DNA of 20,660 nucleotides from Sulfuriferula sp. (GCA_027311185.1 DAICZK010000009.1:1-20660), one strand, 5' to 3'. Positions 6,383 through 14,879 are shown, counted from the first letter of the stretch. Numbers and translations: made by a program. The notes: generated from the sequence alone by a model not told the origin.

Positions 6383-6610
6383 TTATTTGCCTTCGCTTTT
6401 GTTTTTGCGGCGCAAGCGCAGTCTGACCAGTCCAAGACCAATGACCATTAGGGGCAGTGTGCCGGCTTCAGGAACGGCGGGTGTGCTGTAATGCCAACTG
6501 CTATGGTCGTCGGTATCGCCGCCACCGACTGGGTTTGCGTTGGCGGCTGTCGCCAGGGTGCCGAATGTAAGAAACAAGGCCACGCTTGCAGAATTAACAA
6601 GTTTGTTCAT
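6383..6610 (-). CDS. Small PEP-CTERM protein 2 (exosortase substrate)
   Basis: A 75-aa protein with signal peptide ending ATAANA (1-25), a roughly 20-residue linker rich in Gly, Asp and His, the motif VPEAGT, a hydrophobic helix (LPLMVIGLGLVRL) and the basic end RLRRKNKSEGK. Start and helix-to-tail segment closely resemble the neighbouring 73-aa protein (shared GLGL..LRLRRKNK), so the two are tandem duplicates with diverged linkers. AGGAG stands 8 nt upstream of ATG 6610. No clear promoter was found in 6611-6828. A GC-rich hairpin lies 3' of the gene at 6334-6353 but lacks a T tract on this strand. Confidence 0.88.
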   Translation of the reverse strand: MNKLVNSASVALFLTFGTLATAANANPVGGGDTDDHSSWHYSTPAVPEAGTLPLMVIGLGLVRLRLRRKNKSEGK

Positions 6611-6828
6611 TTTTAGCTCCTAGTAGAATTGAAAAGTATGGTTGATTGAGCAGTCGAACGGACTCTGTTGGTTGCATTCCTTCCTGGCATACGGCAGCAA
6701 AGGTATTCAGGCACTTGTTGCCGATAGGATCTGTGGTTGCCTGATTCGCACAATCACAGAAAGTAAGAGCGACACCTACATTAATATGCAGACATTATGT
6801 AAATTTTGTTGCCAAAAAAATAAATTGG

Positions 6829-8223
6829 CTAGTAGGCTTGGGAATCCTTGAAGACGAGTCGCACTGTTTTCAGAATGATCAATATATCCAGCCATATCGA
6901 CCAGTTTTTGAGATAAGTGATATCGTAGCGGACGCGGCCTTCCATCTTTTCTATGGTGTCTGTTTCGCCGCGAAATCCGTTAACCTGGGCTAATCCCGTA
7001 ATACCCGGTTTAACCTTGTGGCGCCACATATATCCATGTATCAGTTTGCGATAATGCTCGTTATGAGCCACCGCGTGCGGGCGTGGACCGACGATGCTCA
7101 TTGTGCCTTGTAACACATTAATCAATTGCGGTAATTCGTCTAAGGAAGTTTTGCGCAAAAATGCACCAAAGGCGGTCACACGCGCATCATTCTGGGTTGC
7201 CTGCGTAACTTGATTGCCGTCCTCGCAGACCGTCATGGAGCGGAATTTGTAAACCATGATTTCCTCCCCGTCCAAGCCGTAGCGGCGTTGTTTGAAAAAT
7301 ACCGAGCCCTTGGAAGTTAATTTTACGAAAAGTCCGATTACAAGGAGTATAGGCGCGATCATAATTAAAGCCGCGCCCGACACGAGCACGTCAAAAATCC
7401 GTTTGTGTACGGCGTTAATGCCGATAAGCGGCGATTCCAGCATCGCAATTACCGGGATGCCGCCGATATTGTCCAGTCGCGTCTGTATCGAATCGAAAAT
7501 GAATATGTCGGGCACGAAATACACCGAGGTGGTGGTGTTGCGCAAGGCATCTACCAGTTTCAGGACGCGATCCTGTTTCGTCATCGGCAGGGTGACGTAA
7601 ACCAGATCTATGTTAAATCGCGCCACGTACTCGGAAACTTCGTCGATTCCTCCGGTTATGATGGGCAGTAACCGGGAATCGGACCTATCATCCAGGCGAT
7701 CGTCGAAGAACGCGTCTACCCGGATCATCAAACTGCGTTGCTGATGAATATGCTGGGCCAATTTACATCCCAGATCGGTGGCGCCGACGATGATGGCGCA
7801 GCGGATATCGCCCTTCAGCCGCAATGAATCGAGATACTTGAACACGATAGTGTGGCTGATATACAACAGCACGGGAGTCAATAACACCCAAAGCCATAAT
7901 GTCCCGCTGTCGAAATCCCGGTAGGTGTCGGTAGCAAAACCCAGTACGAACAACATCCCCAGCACGATGAGCCAGGCGGTGGACAGGCCGAGGATGTGTT
8001 TGCTGGTGCTCGGTTTGTGCTCGTTGGTCGCGGCAAAAAAATCAAATTCGTCGAATATTTCGGCACCGATCAGAAACGCGAGCACGCCAAGAAGGAAGTA
8101 GGGCCCCTTGGTCGACGGCTGGGTGGTGGCGGCCACGGAGACAACCAGGGAAAACAGAATAACCAGTGGGTTGATCAGCCTTTTGGCCAAGCTCAGTGCG
8201 GGATGCTCATAAGCTTCATTCAT
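6829..8223 (-). CDS. Undecaprenyl-phosphate hexose-1-phosphate transferase (initiating, WcaJ/EpsB-like)
   Basis: Starts the repeat unit by transferring a hexose 1-phosphate, probably glucose, from a UDP-sugar to undecaprenyl phosphate in the inner membrane. The 464-aa protein has N-terminal membrane helices (to about residue 130), a Rossmann-like CoA-binding middle domain ([16 protein letters not shown], about 144-159) and the bacterial sugar transferase domain from about 273: [10 protein letters not shown], a re-entrant hydrophobic helix, [37 protein letters not shown], and [17 protein letters not shown]. This matches the polyisoprenyl-phosphate glycosyltransferase family at full length. AAGGA lies about 9 nt before ATG 8223. 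It is divergent from epsL and shares the 630-bp control region. Confidence 0.93.
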   Translation of the reverse strand: MNEAYEHPALSLAKRLINPLVILFSLVVSVAATTQPSTKGPYFLLGVLAFLIGAEIFDEFDFFAATNEHKPSTSKHILGLSTAWLIVLGMLFVLGFATDTYRDFDSGTLWLWVLLTPVLLYISHTIVFKYLDSLRLKGDIRCAIIVGATDLGCKLAQHIHQQRSLMIRVDAFFDDRLDDRSDSRLLPIITGGIDEVSEYVARFNIDLVYVTLPMTKQDRVLKLVDALRNTTTSVYFVPDIFIFDSIQTRLDNIGGIPVIAMLESPLIGINAVHKRIFDVLVSGAALIMIAPILLVIGLFVKLTSKGSVFFKQRRYGLDGEEIMVYKFRSMTVCEDGNQVTQATQNDARVTAFGAFLRKTSLDELPQLINVLQGTMSIVGPRPHAVAHNEHYRKLIHGYMWRHKVKPGITGLAQVNGFRGETDTIEKMEGRVRYDITYLKNWSIWLDILIILKTVRLVFKDSQAY

Positions 8224-8286
8224 GTGAAGTCATCCTTCGAAAATGTTCGCTCCAGCCGACGTGCGATGCGTCCGTACTGGGCGTTT

Positions 8287-8302
8287 TGCAAAATGCCGGC
8301 CC
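8287..8302 (-). promoter_or_regulatory. Possible sigma-54-like promoter of the epsB-like gene
   Basis: On the minus strand GGGCCGGCATTTTGCA fits GG-N10-GC with a full TTGCA -12 element but a weak -24 element (only GGC plus the later G match). It would give a leader of about 55 nt before ATG 8223. Chance occurrence is quite possible. Confidence 0.3.
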
Positions 8303-8536
8303 TGAAAACGGCAGTCGTGGTTTGAAAAATGAACGCGCGGAACAGGTCTGAGTGTAAGCAAGAAATATGACAAACGAATAACGCGGTATAAATAGATTCA
8401 TAACTCTCATCGCAAAAACGCCAAAAAATGCATTCCTTAGTATAACGTACATATCACTGTAAGAATAAGCCTGTAGGATAGCATAGGCAACGCTTGTCTC
8501 AATTGTTTGCGGGATGGAACATGTTTGTGATGTGAG

Positions 8537-8552
8537 TGGCATGAAATTCGCT
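8537..8552 (+). promoter_or_regulatory. Sigma-54-like promoter of the epsL-xrtB operon
   Basis: TGGCATGAAATTCGCT matches TGGCACG-N4-TTGCW with two mismatches and exact GG-N10-GC spacing. It points toward epsL with a leader of about 290 nt. Confidence 0.42.
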
Positions 8553-8853
8553 TAAGCTCTAACAGAGTGCTTGCGCGAGCTGGCTTTATGCGGGTTGCAA
8601 GCTGCATTTTCGCACTTTGCGGGCTCAGGGCACAAAAAGTTTTATAAACAAGGGGGCTGTTTTGGGTATATGATTCGGGCTGCGCCGCTCGATTTCCGGT
8701 CGTCGGCCGCATGGGGCGGTGTCGGCCGGGTTGCCTCAGGACTAAAAGCCAGCGTAGGGTTCAGCTAAAGATGATCTGCGGCCAAGAAAAAAGTAAGACA
8801 TAATCCGGTATATCAACTGCCGTCAAATTTATCGACAGGGATTGTAATTGACA

Positions 8854-10092
8854 ATGAATAAATACTATCTACTGTTGCTTTGTGGTTGCGCCGCGAGCAC
8901 CGTTGCTTACGCCGATCCCGTTTTTGTCGCGAACGGCGACCAGCCCATTGTTGAGTCGGCTAACGTATTTAGCCCGTTTGTGTCTGTTTACGGCAACTAT
9001 AACAGCAACCTGTTTGCGCTGGAAAACAATCAGGCCGCCCTGACCGCGCTGGGTAGCACACAAACCTCCGATTTCATTTCTACCCTGGCGGCTGGCGTCA
9101 ACATGAACTGGTATGTCAGCCGTCAGGCGTTTAGCGGGCATGTGATTGTCAACCAGTCGCGCTATAACACTTACAAAATGCTCGACAATAACGGCAACGA
9201 TATCTTGTTGCAGTGGGACTGGCTCGCTACCGACAGCTTGTCGGGTAGCGCGGGCGTGTCCCAGACTACCCAGCTCAGCAATCTGACTTATATACAGGCA
9301 CCGATTGACGACATGTTTACGACCCGGAACGCGTTTCTCAAAGGCGCGTTCAAAGTCGGCAACCACTGGCAACTCAAGGCCGGGGCGAATGCGGCGCGCT
9401 ATCTCAACAGCGTGGCAAGTCTCGCGCTCTATAATCTGAACATCAATTCCTTCAATGTCGGCGCGCAATATCTAACCGCCAACGGCAGCACGGTGGAGTG
9501 GGTGAGCCAATTGAGCGACGGCGTTTATCCTTCCCTGCAATATAACGGAACCGCGCCGTTCGCCGCCAAATTTACCCAGACCGATAACGGCATCAAGGTT
9601 AACTGGGTTACGACCGAAAAAACGCAGTTGAGCGGTCAGATTAATTACACCGACCATGTCAGTCCCGACGATCCGGTGCAAAATTATTCCGGGTTGACCG
9701 GACGGCTGGAGGCAAACTGGTTTGTGACCGGAAAGACTTCGCTGGACTGGGCGGTATATCGTAATATTCAGCCTTACGATACGTCCACCACCAGCTACCA
9801 ATTAGTGCAAGGCACCTCGCTGGGCGTGATCTGGCGCGCGACATCGAAAATCACCGGCACGCTCAACCTGCGTCATGACAGCATCGATTTTCCTGTGGCG
9901 ACGGGTTTCAACGTACCGGGCGCTGAAGCGATGCACATGCGCGCTGATACCGCGACCGCGGGGGTCGAGTATTTCATATTCCGCAACACCAAGCTCTCGT
10001 TGAGCGCGGGGCGGGGCGTGCGGTCTTCCGATGCCTATGGCTTCAGTTATACCTACAACAGTTTCTCGGTAGGATTGCAGCAGAATTTTTAA
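8854..10092 (+). CDS. epsL: EpsL-like outer-membrane beta-barrel protein of the XrtB locus
   Basis: 412 aa with a signal peptide cleaved after AYA (about residue 20), then a long series of amphipathic beta strands rich in Asn, Tyr and Trp, and the terminal FSVGLQQNF, whose final Phe is the usual outer-membrane barrel insertion signal. Composition and position match EpsL of exosortase-B exopolysaccharide operons, thought to act at the outer membrane during export. ATG 8854 is chosen over TTG 8848 because it opens a standard signal peptide; the ribosome binding site is weak. It leads the operon, and epsE begins about 50 bp after its stop. Confidence 0.87.
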   Translation: MNKYYLLLLCGCAASTVAYADPVFVANGDQPIVESANVFSPFVSVYGNYNSNLFALENNQAALTALGSTQTSDFISTLAAGVNMNWYVSRQAFSGHVIVNQSRYNTYKMLDNNGNDILLQWDWLATDSLSGSAGVSQTTQLSNLTYIQAPIDDMFTTRNAFLKGAFKVGNHWQLKAGANAARYLNSVASLALYNLNINSFNVGAQYLTANGSTVEWVSQLSDGVYPSLQYNGTAPFAAKFTQTDNGIKVNWVTTEKTQLSGQINYTDHVSPDDPVQNYSGLTGRLEANWFVTGKTSLDWAVYRNIQPYDTSTTSYQLVQGTSLGVIWRATSKITGTLNLRHDSIDFPVATGFNVPGAEAMHMRADTATAGVEYFIFRNTKLSLSAGRGVRSSDAYGFSYTYNSFSVGLQQNF

Positions 10093-10145
10093 TTTTACTT
10101 TTGGCATATTGCGGCAACATTATTTTAAAGAAAGACGAGGAAATT

Positions 10146-10934
10146 ATGCGCTTACTGACTTATTTCTGTATTTTGATCATGACGCTTATCGCAGCGCCCA
10201 CGTATGCCAGCGAGTATTTGCTGGGGGTCGGCGATATCATGAGCATGAGTGTTTACGGGCATCCCGATATGCAGCTCGAGGCAGTGCAGGTTGACGAAGA
10301 TGGCAAGATTGCGGTGCCGATGGTCGGCGCGATCAGCGTAGCGGGCCTGACCACGAGCGATGCGCAAAAGAAAATCGCAACGGCGCTCGAAAAAGGCGGG
10401 TTCATCATCAAGCCCAACATCAACCTGATGGTGCAGCAATACCGCAGCAAGCAGGTTTCCGTGCTCGGTCAGGTCATGCAACCCGGGAAGTATGTACTGG
10501 AATCGAACAGCGATCTGACCGATCTGCTCGCCCTGGCAGGCGGGATCAACCCTAACGGCTCCGATACGGTGATTCTTATCCATAAACAGGACGGGCAATT
10601 AAAAAAGACCAAAATCGATACGATCGATCTTTTTAAAGAGGGTAAATTCAATCTGGACTATCCTGTCGCAGACGGAGATATCATCTATGTGCCGCGTGCT
10701 GAGGTTTTTTATATTTATGGCGAAGTGCAGCATCCCGGCGCGTACCGTCTGGAGAAACATATGGATATCATGCAGGCTATCGCTCTCGGTGGCGGCATCA
10801 CGCTGCGAGGCACCGAAAAAGGCGCGCAGATTCGTCGCGAGGATAAAGATGGTCAGACCGCCACTCTGCCTGCGACGCCCGACGCGCAGGTGCAGGCCAA
10901 CGACGTTATTTATGTGAAAGAAAGCCTGTTTTAA
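10146..10934 (+). CDS. epsE: Polysaccharide export protein EpsE (OPX/Wza-like)
   Basis: A periplasmic/outer-membrane polysaccharide export protein. The 262-aa product has a signal peptide ending APTYA (about 1-20), a Poly_export domain beginning LLGVGDIMSMSVYGHPDM, and SLBB-type repeats (VSVLGQVMQPGKYVL about 103-117 and FYIYGEVQHPGAYRL about 188-202). There is no lipobox cysteine, unlike Escherichia coli Wza. ATG 10146 follows GAGGAA at good spacing; the upstream in-frame TTG has no support. It is followed 12 bp later by epsF, and together they would form the export channel and its inner-membrane co-polymerase. Confidence 0.92.
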   Translation: MRLLTYFCILIMTLIAAPTYASEYLLGVGDIMSMSVYGHPDMQLEAVQVDEDGKIAVPMVGAISVAGLTTSDAQKKIATALEKGGFIIKPNINLMVQQYRSKQVSVLGQVMQPGKYVLESNSDLTDLLALAGGINPNGSDTVILIHKQDGQLKKTKIDTIDLFKEGKFNLDYPVADGDIIYVPRAEVFYIYGEVQHPGAYRLEKHMDIMQAIALGGGITLRGTEKGAQIRREDKDGQTATLPATPDAQVQANDVIYVKESLF

Positions 10935-10946
10935 GGCGGATATATA

Positions 10947-12401
10947 ATGAATCTAATCCAGTTACTACTTGTATTGAAGGCTCGTAAGAAGGTCATGCTG
11001 CTGACTTTGATCATCACTGTGATAACAGCCGCAGCGGTCAGTGTCATGACTCCCGAGACTTTTCTGGCGACAGCTTCGGTACTGGTCGATAGCCAGAGTA
11101 TCGACCCCATTACCGGGCTCAAGTTGTCTTCCGACTTGCTGCCGGGCTATATGGCGACCCAGGTCGATATTATCAGCAGCCACAATGTCGCGGCTCGCGT
11201 CGTGGACGAACTGAAAATTGCCGACGAACCCAAGATCATAGCAAAGTTTCAGGAGAAGACCGACGGTCGCGGCGCTATCCGCGACTGGGTCGCCGACCTG
11301 CTGCTCGGCAAACTCAAGGTTAAGGCTTCGCACGACAGCAGCGTGATTGATATCAGCTATTTGGGTAATGATCCGGAATCGGCAGCGACCATCGCTAATG
11401 CATTTGTCAGCGCCTATATCCTGGCGAACCTGGATTTGAAAACCCAGCCCGCCAAACAAACGGCGACCTGGTTTGACACGCAACTCAAAGAGTTGCGAGA
11501 TAATCTGGAAAATGCTCAAGCCAAACTGGCGACCTATCAAAATACGCACGATATCGTCATCGGCGGTCAGGCGGCGCGAGGCGTAATCAGCGGCGACCAG
11601 ATGGATGCGGAATCCTCGCGCCTCGAAGCGCTGTCAGCGCAGCTTGTGGCCGCACAGGCGCAAAGTTACGAGAGCATATCGAAAAACCGTAATTCGGCCA
11701 ATAACTCCGCCGAAGTAATGAATAACCCGACCATTCAGGATATTTCCACCAGCCTGATCAAAGCCGAGGCGGCGCTGAGCCAGCTGGGCAGTACGGAGGG
11801 TGTCAATAATCCCGAATACCAAAGTGCTCTGGCGGAGGTCACCAAGCTGCGTCAGAACTTGGCGAGTCAGATTCAATTAGTCCGTCAAAGTATCGCCAAC
11901 ACGGCAGAGACCGCTGAGCAAAATGTCTCCGCCTTGCGCGCGGCAGTCGCAGCTCAAAAAGCGCGAGTGCTGGGACTAAAAGGCCAGCAGGACCAAGGTA
12001 GCGTCTTGCTGCGCGAAGTCGATAACGCGCAGCGCACCTACGATACGGCTTTGCAGAGTTACGGCCAATTCAAGCTGCAATCCAAAGCCAGCCAGACCGA
12101 TATTTCTATTCTTAATCCGGCTACCATCACGCTCAAACCCGCCGGCCCCAGGACCGTGCTCAACATCTTCATTGCGATTTTTCTGGGCGCTTTATTGGGG
12201 TTTGGCTTTAGTCTGGCGATGGAGATCATGGATCGCAGAGTGCGTTCCAAAGACGATCTGAGCCGGGAGCTGGGTCTTCCCCTGCTGGGCGTCATCACCA
12301 GCATCGATGCGGCTACAGCGCGCAGACCCTGGTTCAGGCGGTCGATTGTGCAGTCGTATGGAAAAAACCTCGTTATTGGCAACGATAGTCTGAAGGATTA
12401 G
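10947..12401 (+). CDS. epsF: Chain-length determinant protein EpsF (Wzz/PCP family)
   Basis: An inner-membrane polysaccharide co-polymerase that sets chain length and docks with the export channel. The 484-aa protein has a short cytoplasmic N-terminus, a first membrane helix (about 15-35), a Wzz-type periplasmic start (TFLATASVLVDSQ), a long helical, coiled-coil-prone region with many Ala, Gln and Leu (about 170-370), a Pro-rich lead-in (LKPAGPRTV) and a second membrane helix (about 403-424) followed by EIMDRRVRSKDDL and a cytoplasmic tail. The kinase domain is separate, encoded by the next gene 8 bp downstream. AAGGCGG serves as ribosome binding site. Confidence 0.93.
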   Translation: MNLIQLLLVLKARKKVMLLTLIITVITAAAVSVMTPETFLATASVLVDSQSIDPITGLKLSSDLLPGYMATQVDIISSHNVAARVVDELKIADEPKIIAKFQEKTDGRGAIRDWVADLLLGKLKVKASHDSSVIDISYLGNDPESAATIANAFVSAYILANLDLKTQPAKQTATWFDTQLKELRDNLENAQAKLATYQNTHDIVIGGQAARGVISGDQMDAESSRLEALSAQLVAAQAQSYESISKNRNSANNSAEVMNNPTIQDISTSLIKAEAALSQLGSTEGVNNPEYQSALAEVTKLRQNLASQIQLVRQSIANTAETAEQNVSALRAAVAAQKARVLGLKGQQDQGSVLLREVDNAQRTYDTALQSYGQFKLQSKASQTDISILNPATITLKPAGPRTVLNIFIAIFLGALLGFGFSLAMEIMDRRVRSKDDLSRELGLPLLGVITSIDAATARRPWFRRSIVQSYGKNLVIGNDSLKD

Positions 12402-12409
12402 GATTCGAT

Positions 12410-13291
12410 ATGAATATTACAAAAAATAATGCCACAACGGCAGGACGCCCGACACCACAACCCTACGGCGAACAAAAATTAGGCCAGCTGTTGCTTGATG
12501 CCGGCAAGCTGACCCCTGCGGATGCAGAGCTGGTATTGCGCCTGCAAAAACGCGAGGGTTTGCGCTTTGGGGACGCTGCCATCCAGTTGGGGCTGGTCAG
12601 CCAAATCGACATACAGTTAGCGCTGTCGCAACAATTCGATTATCCTTATCTGTCGGTCGGCGAGGGGGGGTTTAGTCCTGAACTGGTCGCCGCGTACGAG
12701 CCGTTTTCGCCGCAGGTAGAGCAAGTACGCTCTTTGCGCAGCCAGTTGATGTTGCGCTGGTTTACTTTCGGGCACAAAACTTTAAGCGTCGTGGGCGCGC
12801 AGCCCGGTGACGGCACCAGCAATCTGGTCGCTAACCTGGCCATCGTGTTTTCTCAGCTGGGCGAACGCACGCTACTGATCGATGCCGATTTGCGCGAGCC
12901 GCGCCAGCACGAGTTGTTTAATCTGGGTAACCGCGCAGGCCTGTCGGACATACTCATAGGTCGCGCAGAACCTTCTGTCGCCATTCGCGTTCCGGCTTTC
13001 GTCGGCTTGTCGGTATTGACGGCGGGAACTATTCCGCCTAACCCGGCCGAATTGCTTTCCCGTTTCGGGTTCGCCGGTTTACTCAGTACTTATAGTGAGC
13101 ATTTCGACGTGATTTTAATCGACACTTCGCCCAGCGCCAATTCCGATGCAATAGCCGTATGCGCCGCTGCCGGAAGCGCGCTGATAACAGCACGCCAAGA
13201 CTATACAAAAATAAACGAGCTTGCCAGTTTATCCAAGAAGCTCAGCGAAACCGGGATTGCTGTCGTGGGTACCGTGCTCAACCATTTTTAG
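12410..13291 (+). CDS. epsG: EpsG-like BY-kinase/MinD-type ATPase with MshEN-like N-terminus
   Basis: Cytoplasmic partner of EpsF, of the chain-length tyrosine-kinase EpsG type. Residues 23-75 hold two 24-residue segments (KLG...Q46 and RFG...Q75) separated by five residues, the layout of MshEN c-di-GMP-binding domains. From about residue 107 follows the BY-kinase/MinD-like fold: RSLRSQL, a Walker A region GAQPGDGTS (129-137) in which the usual lysine is Thr136, Walker A' TLLIDADLREP (154-164) and Walker B FDVILIDTSP (232-241). No Tyr cluster is present at the C-terminus, which ends VLNHF. Nucleotide binding or kinase activity is therefore uncertain, and it may act as a regulatory ATPase-like protein. 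It lies 8 bp after epsF and 8 bp before xrtB. Confidence 0.9.
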   Translation: MNITKNNATTAGRPTPQPYGEQKLGQLLLDAGKLTPADAELVLRLQKREGLRFGDAAIQLGLVSQIDIQLALSQQFDYPYLSVGEGGFSPELVAAYEPFSPQVEQVRSLRSQLMLRWFTFGHKTLSVVGAQPGDGTSNLVANLAIVFSQLGERTLLIDADLREPRQHELFNLGNRAGLSDILIGRAEPSVAIRVPAFVGLSVLTAGTIPPNPAELLSRFGFAGLLSTYSEHFDVILIDTSPSANSDAIAVCAAAGSALITARQDYTKINELASLSKKLSETGIAVVGTVLNHF

Positions 13292-13299
13292 ATTAGCAT

Positions 13300-14193
13300 A
13301 TGCACGCCAACGCGGGGCCAACCGGGCCGTTTGCATTATGGAATAGGCCTGCTCCTGTCTATTTTAAATGGTTGCCGGTCATCATTGGTCTGGCCGTGCT
13401 GTTTCTGCCTACCTATTATGACCTGAGCCAGAGCCTCTGGAACACGGAAGAAAACGGACACGGCCCCATTATACTGTTCGTCGTGCTCTGGCAAGCCTGG
13501 AGCTACCGCGCGGCGCTATTGCTGGCACCGAGCAAAACCAAACCGGTTTTAGGCTGGTTTTTGCTGGTTTTCGGCTTGCTGCTGTATATAGCAGGCCGAT
13601 CGCAACAGGTGATAGTATTCGAAGTCGGCGCCGAGATTCCTGTCCTGACCGGCATCCTGCTCATTACGCTGGGTACGCCCACGGTGCGCAAATTATGGTT
13701 TCCGCTGTTTTTTCTGATATTTCTTATCCCGTTGCCCGGTTTTGTCGTGGATTCGCTGACCGGGCCGCTGAAACACTATGTTTCCGTCATCGTCGAGTGG
13801 ATACTCTACAGCGCCGGTTATCCTATCGCCCGCAACGGCGTGGTGTTGACGATCGGGTACTACCAGCTTTTAGTGGCCGACGCCTGCTCGGGCCTGAACT
13901 CCATGTTTTCGCTGTCGGCGCTGGGCGTACTCTACATGCATGTCATGCAGCGCACGAGCGTGATGCGTAACACGATATTGCTGGCGACTATCTTGCCGGT
14001 CGCGTTTACCTCGAACGTCATTCGCGTCCTGTTTCTGATGCTGCTGACGTATTATTACGGTAATGAAGTAGGGCAAAGCTATCTGCACCAGTTTGCCGGG
14101 ATAGTCATGTTCAGCGCCAGTATTTTGAATCATTTCATGCTCGATAACCTGCTGGGAATCCCGTTCCCTGACCGTAACCGGGACATTTCGTAA
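13300..14193 (+). CDS. xrtB: Exosortase B (XrtB/EpsH), PEP-CTERM processing transpeptidase
   Basis: An integral membrane cysteine protease/transpeptidase that recognises PEP-CTERM proteins at the inner membrane. The 297-aa protein has about eight hydrophobic helices and the exosortase catalytic set: Cys196 in ADACSGLNS, Arg242 in SNVIRVL and His263 in SYLHQFAGI. The N-terminal WNTEENGHGPIIL segment is also typical of the family. Assignment to subfamily B rests on the EpsL-E-F-G-I context. Its stop and the epsI start overlap as TAATG, so the two are coupled. Likely substrates in this window are the two small PEP-CTERM proteins on the minus strand. Confidence 0.94.
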   Translation: MHANAGPTGPFALWNRPAPVYFKWLPVIIGLAVLFLPTYYDLSQSLWNTEENGHGPIILFVVLWQAWSYRAALLLAPSKTKPVLGWFLLVFGLLLYIAGRSQQVIVFEVGAEIPVLTGILLITLGTPTVRKLWFPLFFLIFLIPLPGFVVDSLTGPLKHYVSVIVEWILYSAGYPIARNGVVLTIGYYQLLVADACSGLNSMFSLSALGVLYMHVMQRTSVMRNTILLATILPVAFTSNVIRVLFLMLLTYYYGNEVGQSYLHQFAGIVMFSASILNHFMLDNLLGIPFPDRNRDIS

Positions 14194-14879
14194 TGCGAAT
14201 CGCCCATTCTGCCTATTATTTGATCGGCTTATGTCTGTTGCTTGCCGCCGGACTGACAGTCGTGGCTACGCCCAAACCGTCGGCAGTAAATCGCATGAAA
14301 AATATACAGCTGGCCAAGCTGATACCGACACAGTTCGGCGACTGGACGGCAGAAACCGAATTAACGCCCATCATGGTCAATCCCGAGGTGGAAAAAGAGC
14401 TCGATAAAATATATACCCAGACCTTGTCCCGCACCTATCTGGATTCGCGGGGCGACCAGTTAATGCTGTCGATTGCCTACGGGGGCATACAGAACTCGAC
14501 CATGCACGCCCACAGACCCGAAGTCTGCTATCTGGCGCAAGGGTTCGAGGTGGGTAAGCTCACTAAAACCTATGTCGATACCCCTGTCGGGCGGATACCG
14601 GTGATGCACCTCGATGCGAAACAGGGCACCCGTAACGAACCTATCACTTACTGGATACGTGTCGGCGATTATATTACGCGCGGAGTGGTAGAGCAGAATC
14701 TGGTACAGCTCTCCTACGGCCTGACCGGTCGATGGCGGGACGGTCTTCTGGTGCGAGTTTCCGTCATCTCGGACAATGAACGGCATGCCTACCGGCTCGA
14801 GCAGAACTTTGTGTCGGACATGCTACAGGCGGTGCCTGACAAAGATCGAAGCATACTGATCGGTAAACTGGCCACATGA
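14193..14879 (+). CDS. epsI: EpsI-family exosortase-associated protein
   Basis: A 228-aa protein of the EpsI family, often encoded next to or fused with exosortases and probably acting in the periplasm with them. It has one N-terminal membrane anchor (about 8-25), the early motif IPTQFGDWTAE (about 44-54), and the conserved MHAHRPEVCYLAQGF (about 104-118, Cys112) that marks the family. The C-terminal YWIRVGDYITRG and KLAT end also fit. The start overlaps the xrtB stop by one base. Its exact biochemical function is not established. Confidence 0.92.
   Translation: MRIAHSAYYLIGLCLLLAAGLTVVATPKPSAVNRMKNIQLAKLIPTQFGDWTAETELTPIMVNPEVEKELDKIYTQTLSRTYLDSRGDQLMLSIAYGGIQNSTMHAHRPEVCYLAQGFEVGKLTKTYVDTPVGRIPVMHLDAKQGTRNEPITYWIRVGDYITRGVVEQNLVQLSYGLTGRWRDGLLVRVSVISDNERHAYRLEQNFVSDMLQAVPDKDRSILIGKLAT

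Larger units (their letters stand above)
8224..8853. other. Long divergent control region between the epsB-like gene and epsL
   Basis: About 630 bp with no supported gene. It holds two sigma-54-like sequences pointing outward (8287-8302 minus, 8537-8552 plus), an inverted pair GCTTGC (8569-8574) / GCAAGC (8597-8602), and a direct repeat GTCGGCCG at 8702 and 8721. From the plus-strand promoter candidate to epsL there would be a leader of about 290 nt, long enough for regulatory RNA structure, though I could not assign a known riboswitch. Short frames here look random. Confidence 0.6.

Noticed and set aside
6700..6730. GGCACTTGTTGCC resembling a sigma-54 promoter
   Set aside because: The GG-to-GC spacing is 8 bp instead of 10, and it points along the plus strand where no gene follows.
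6642..6851. A 69-aa plus-strand open frame between PEP-CTERM gene 2 and the initiating transferase
   Set aside because: No ribosome binding site, no recognisable domain, unusual composition, and it overlaps the 3' end of a confident gene on the other strand.
8869..9468. A 199-aa minus-strand open frame
   Set aside because: It lies entirely antisense to epsL, which has a clear signal peptide and barrel features. The antisense frame has no domain features and reflects codon bias of the real gene.
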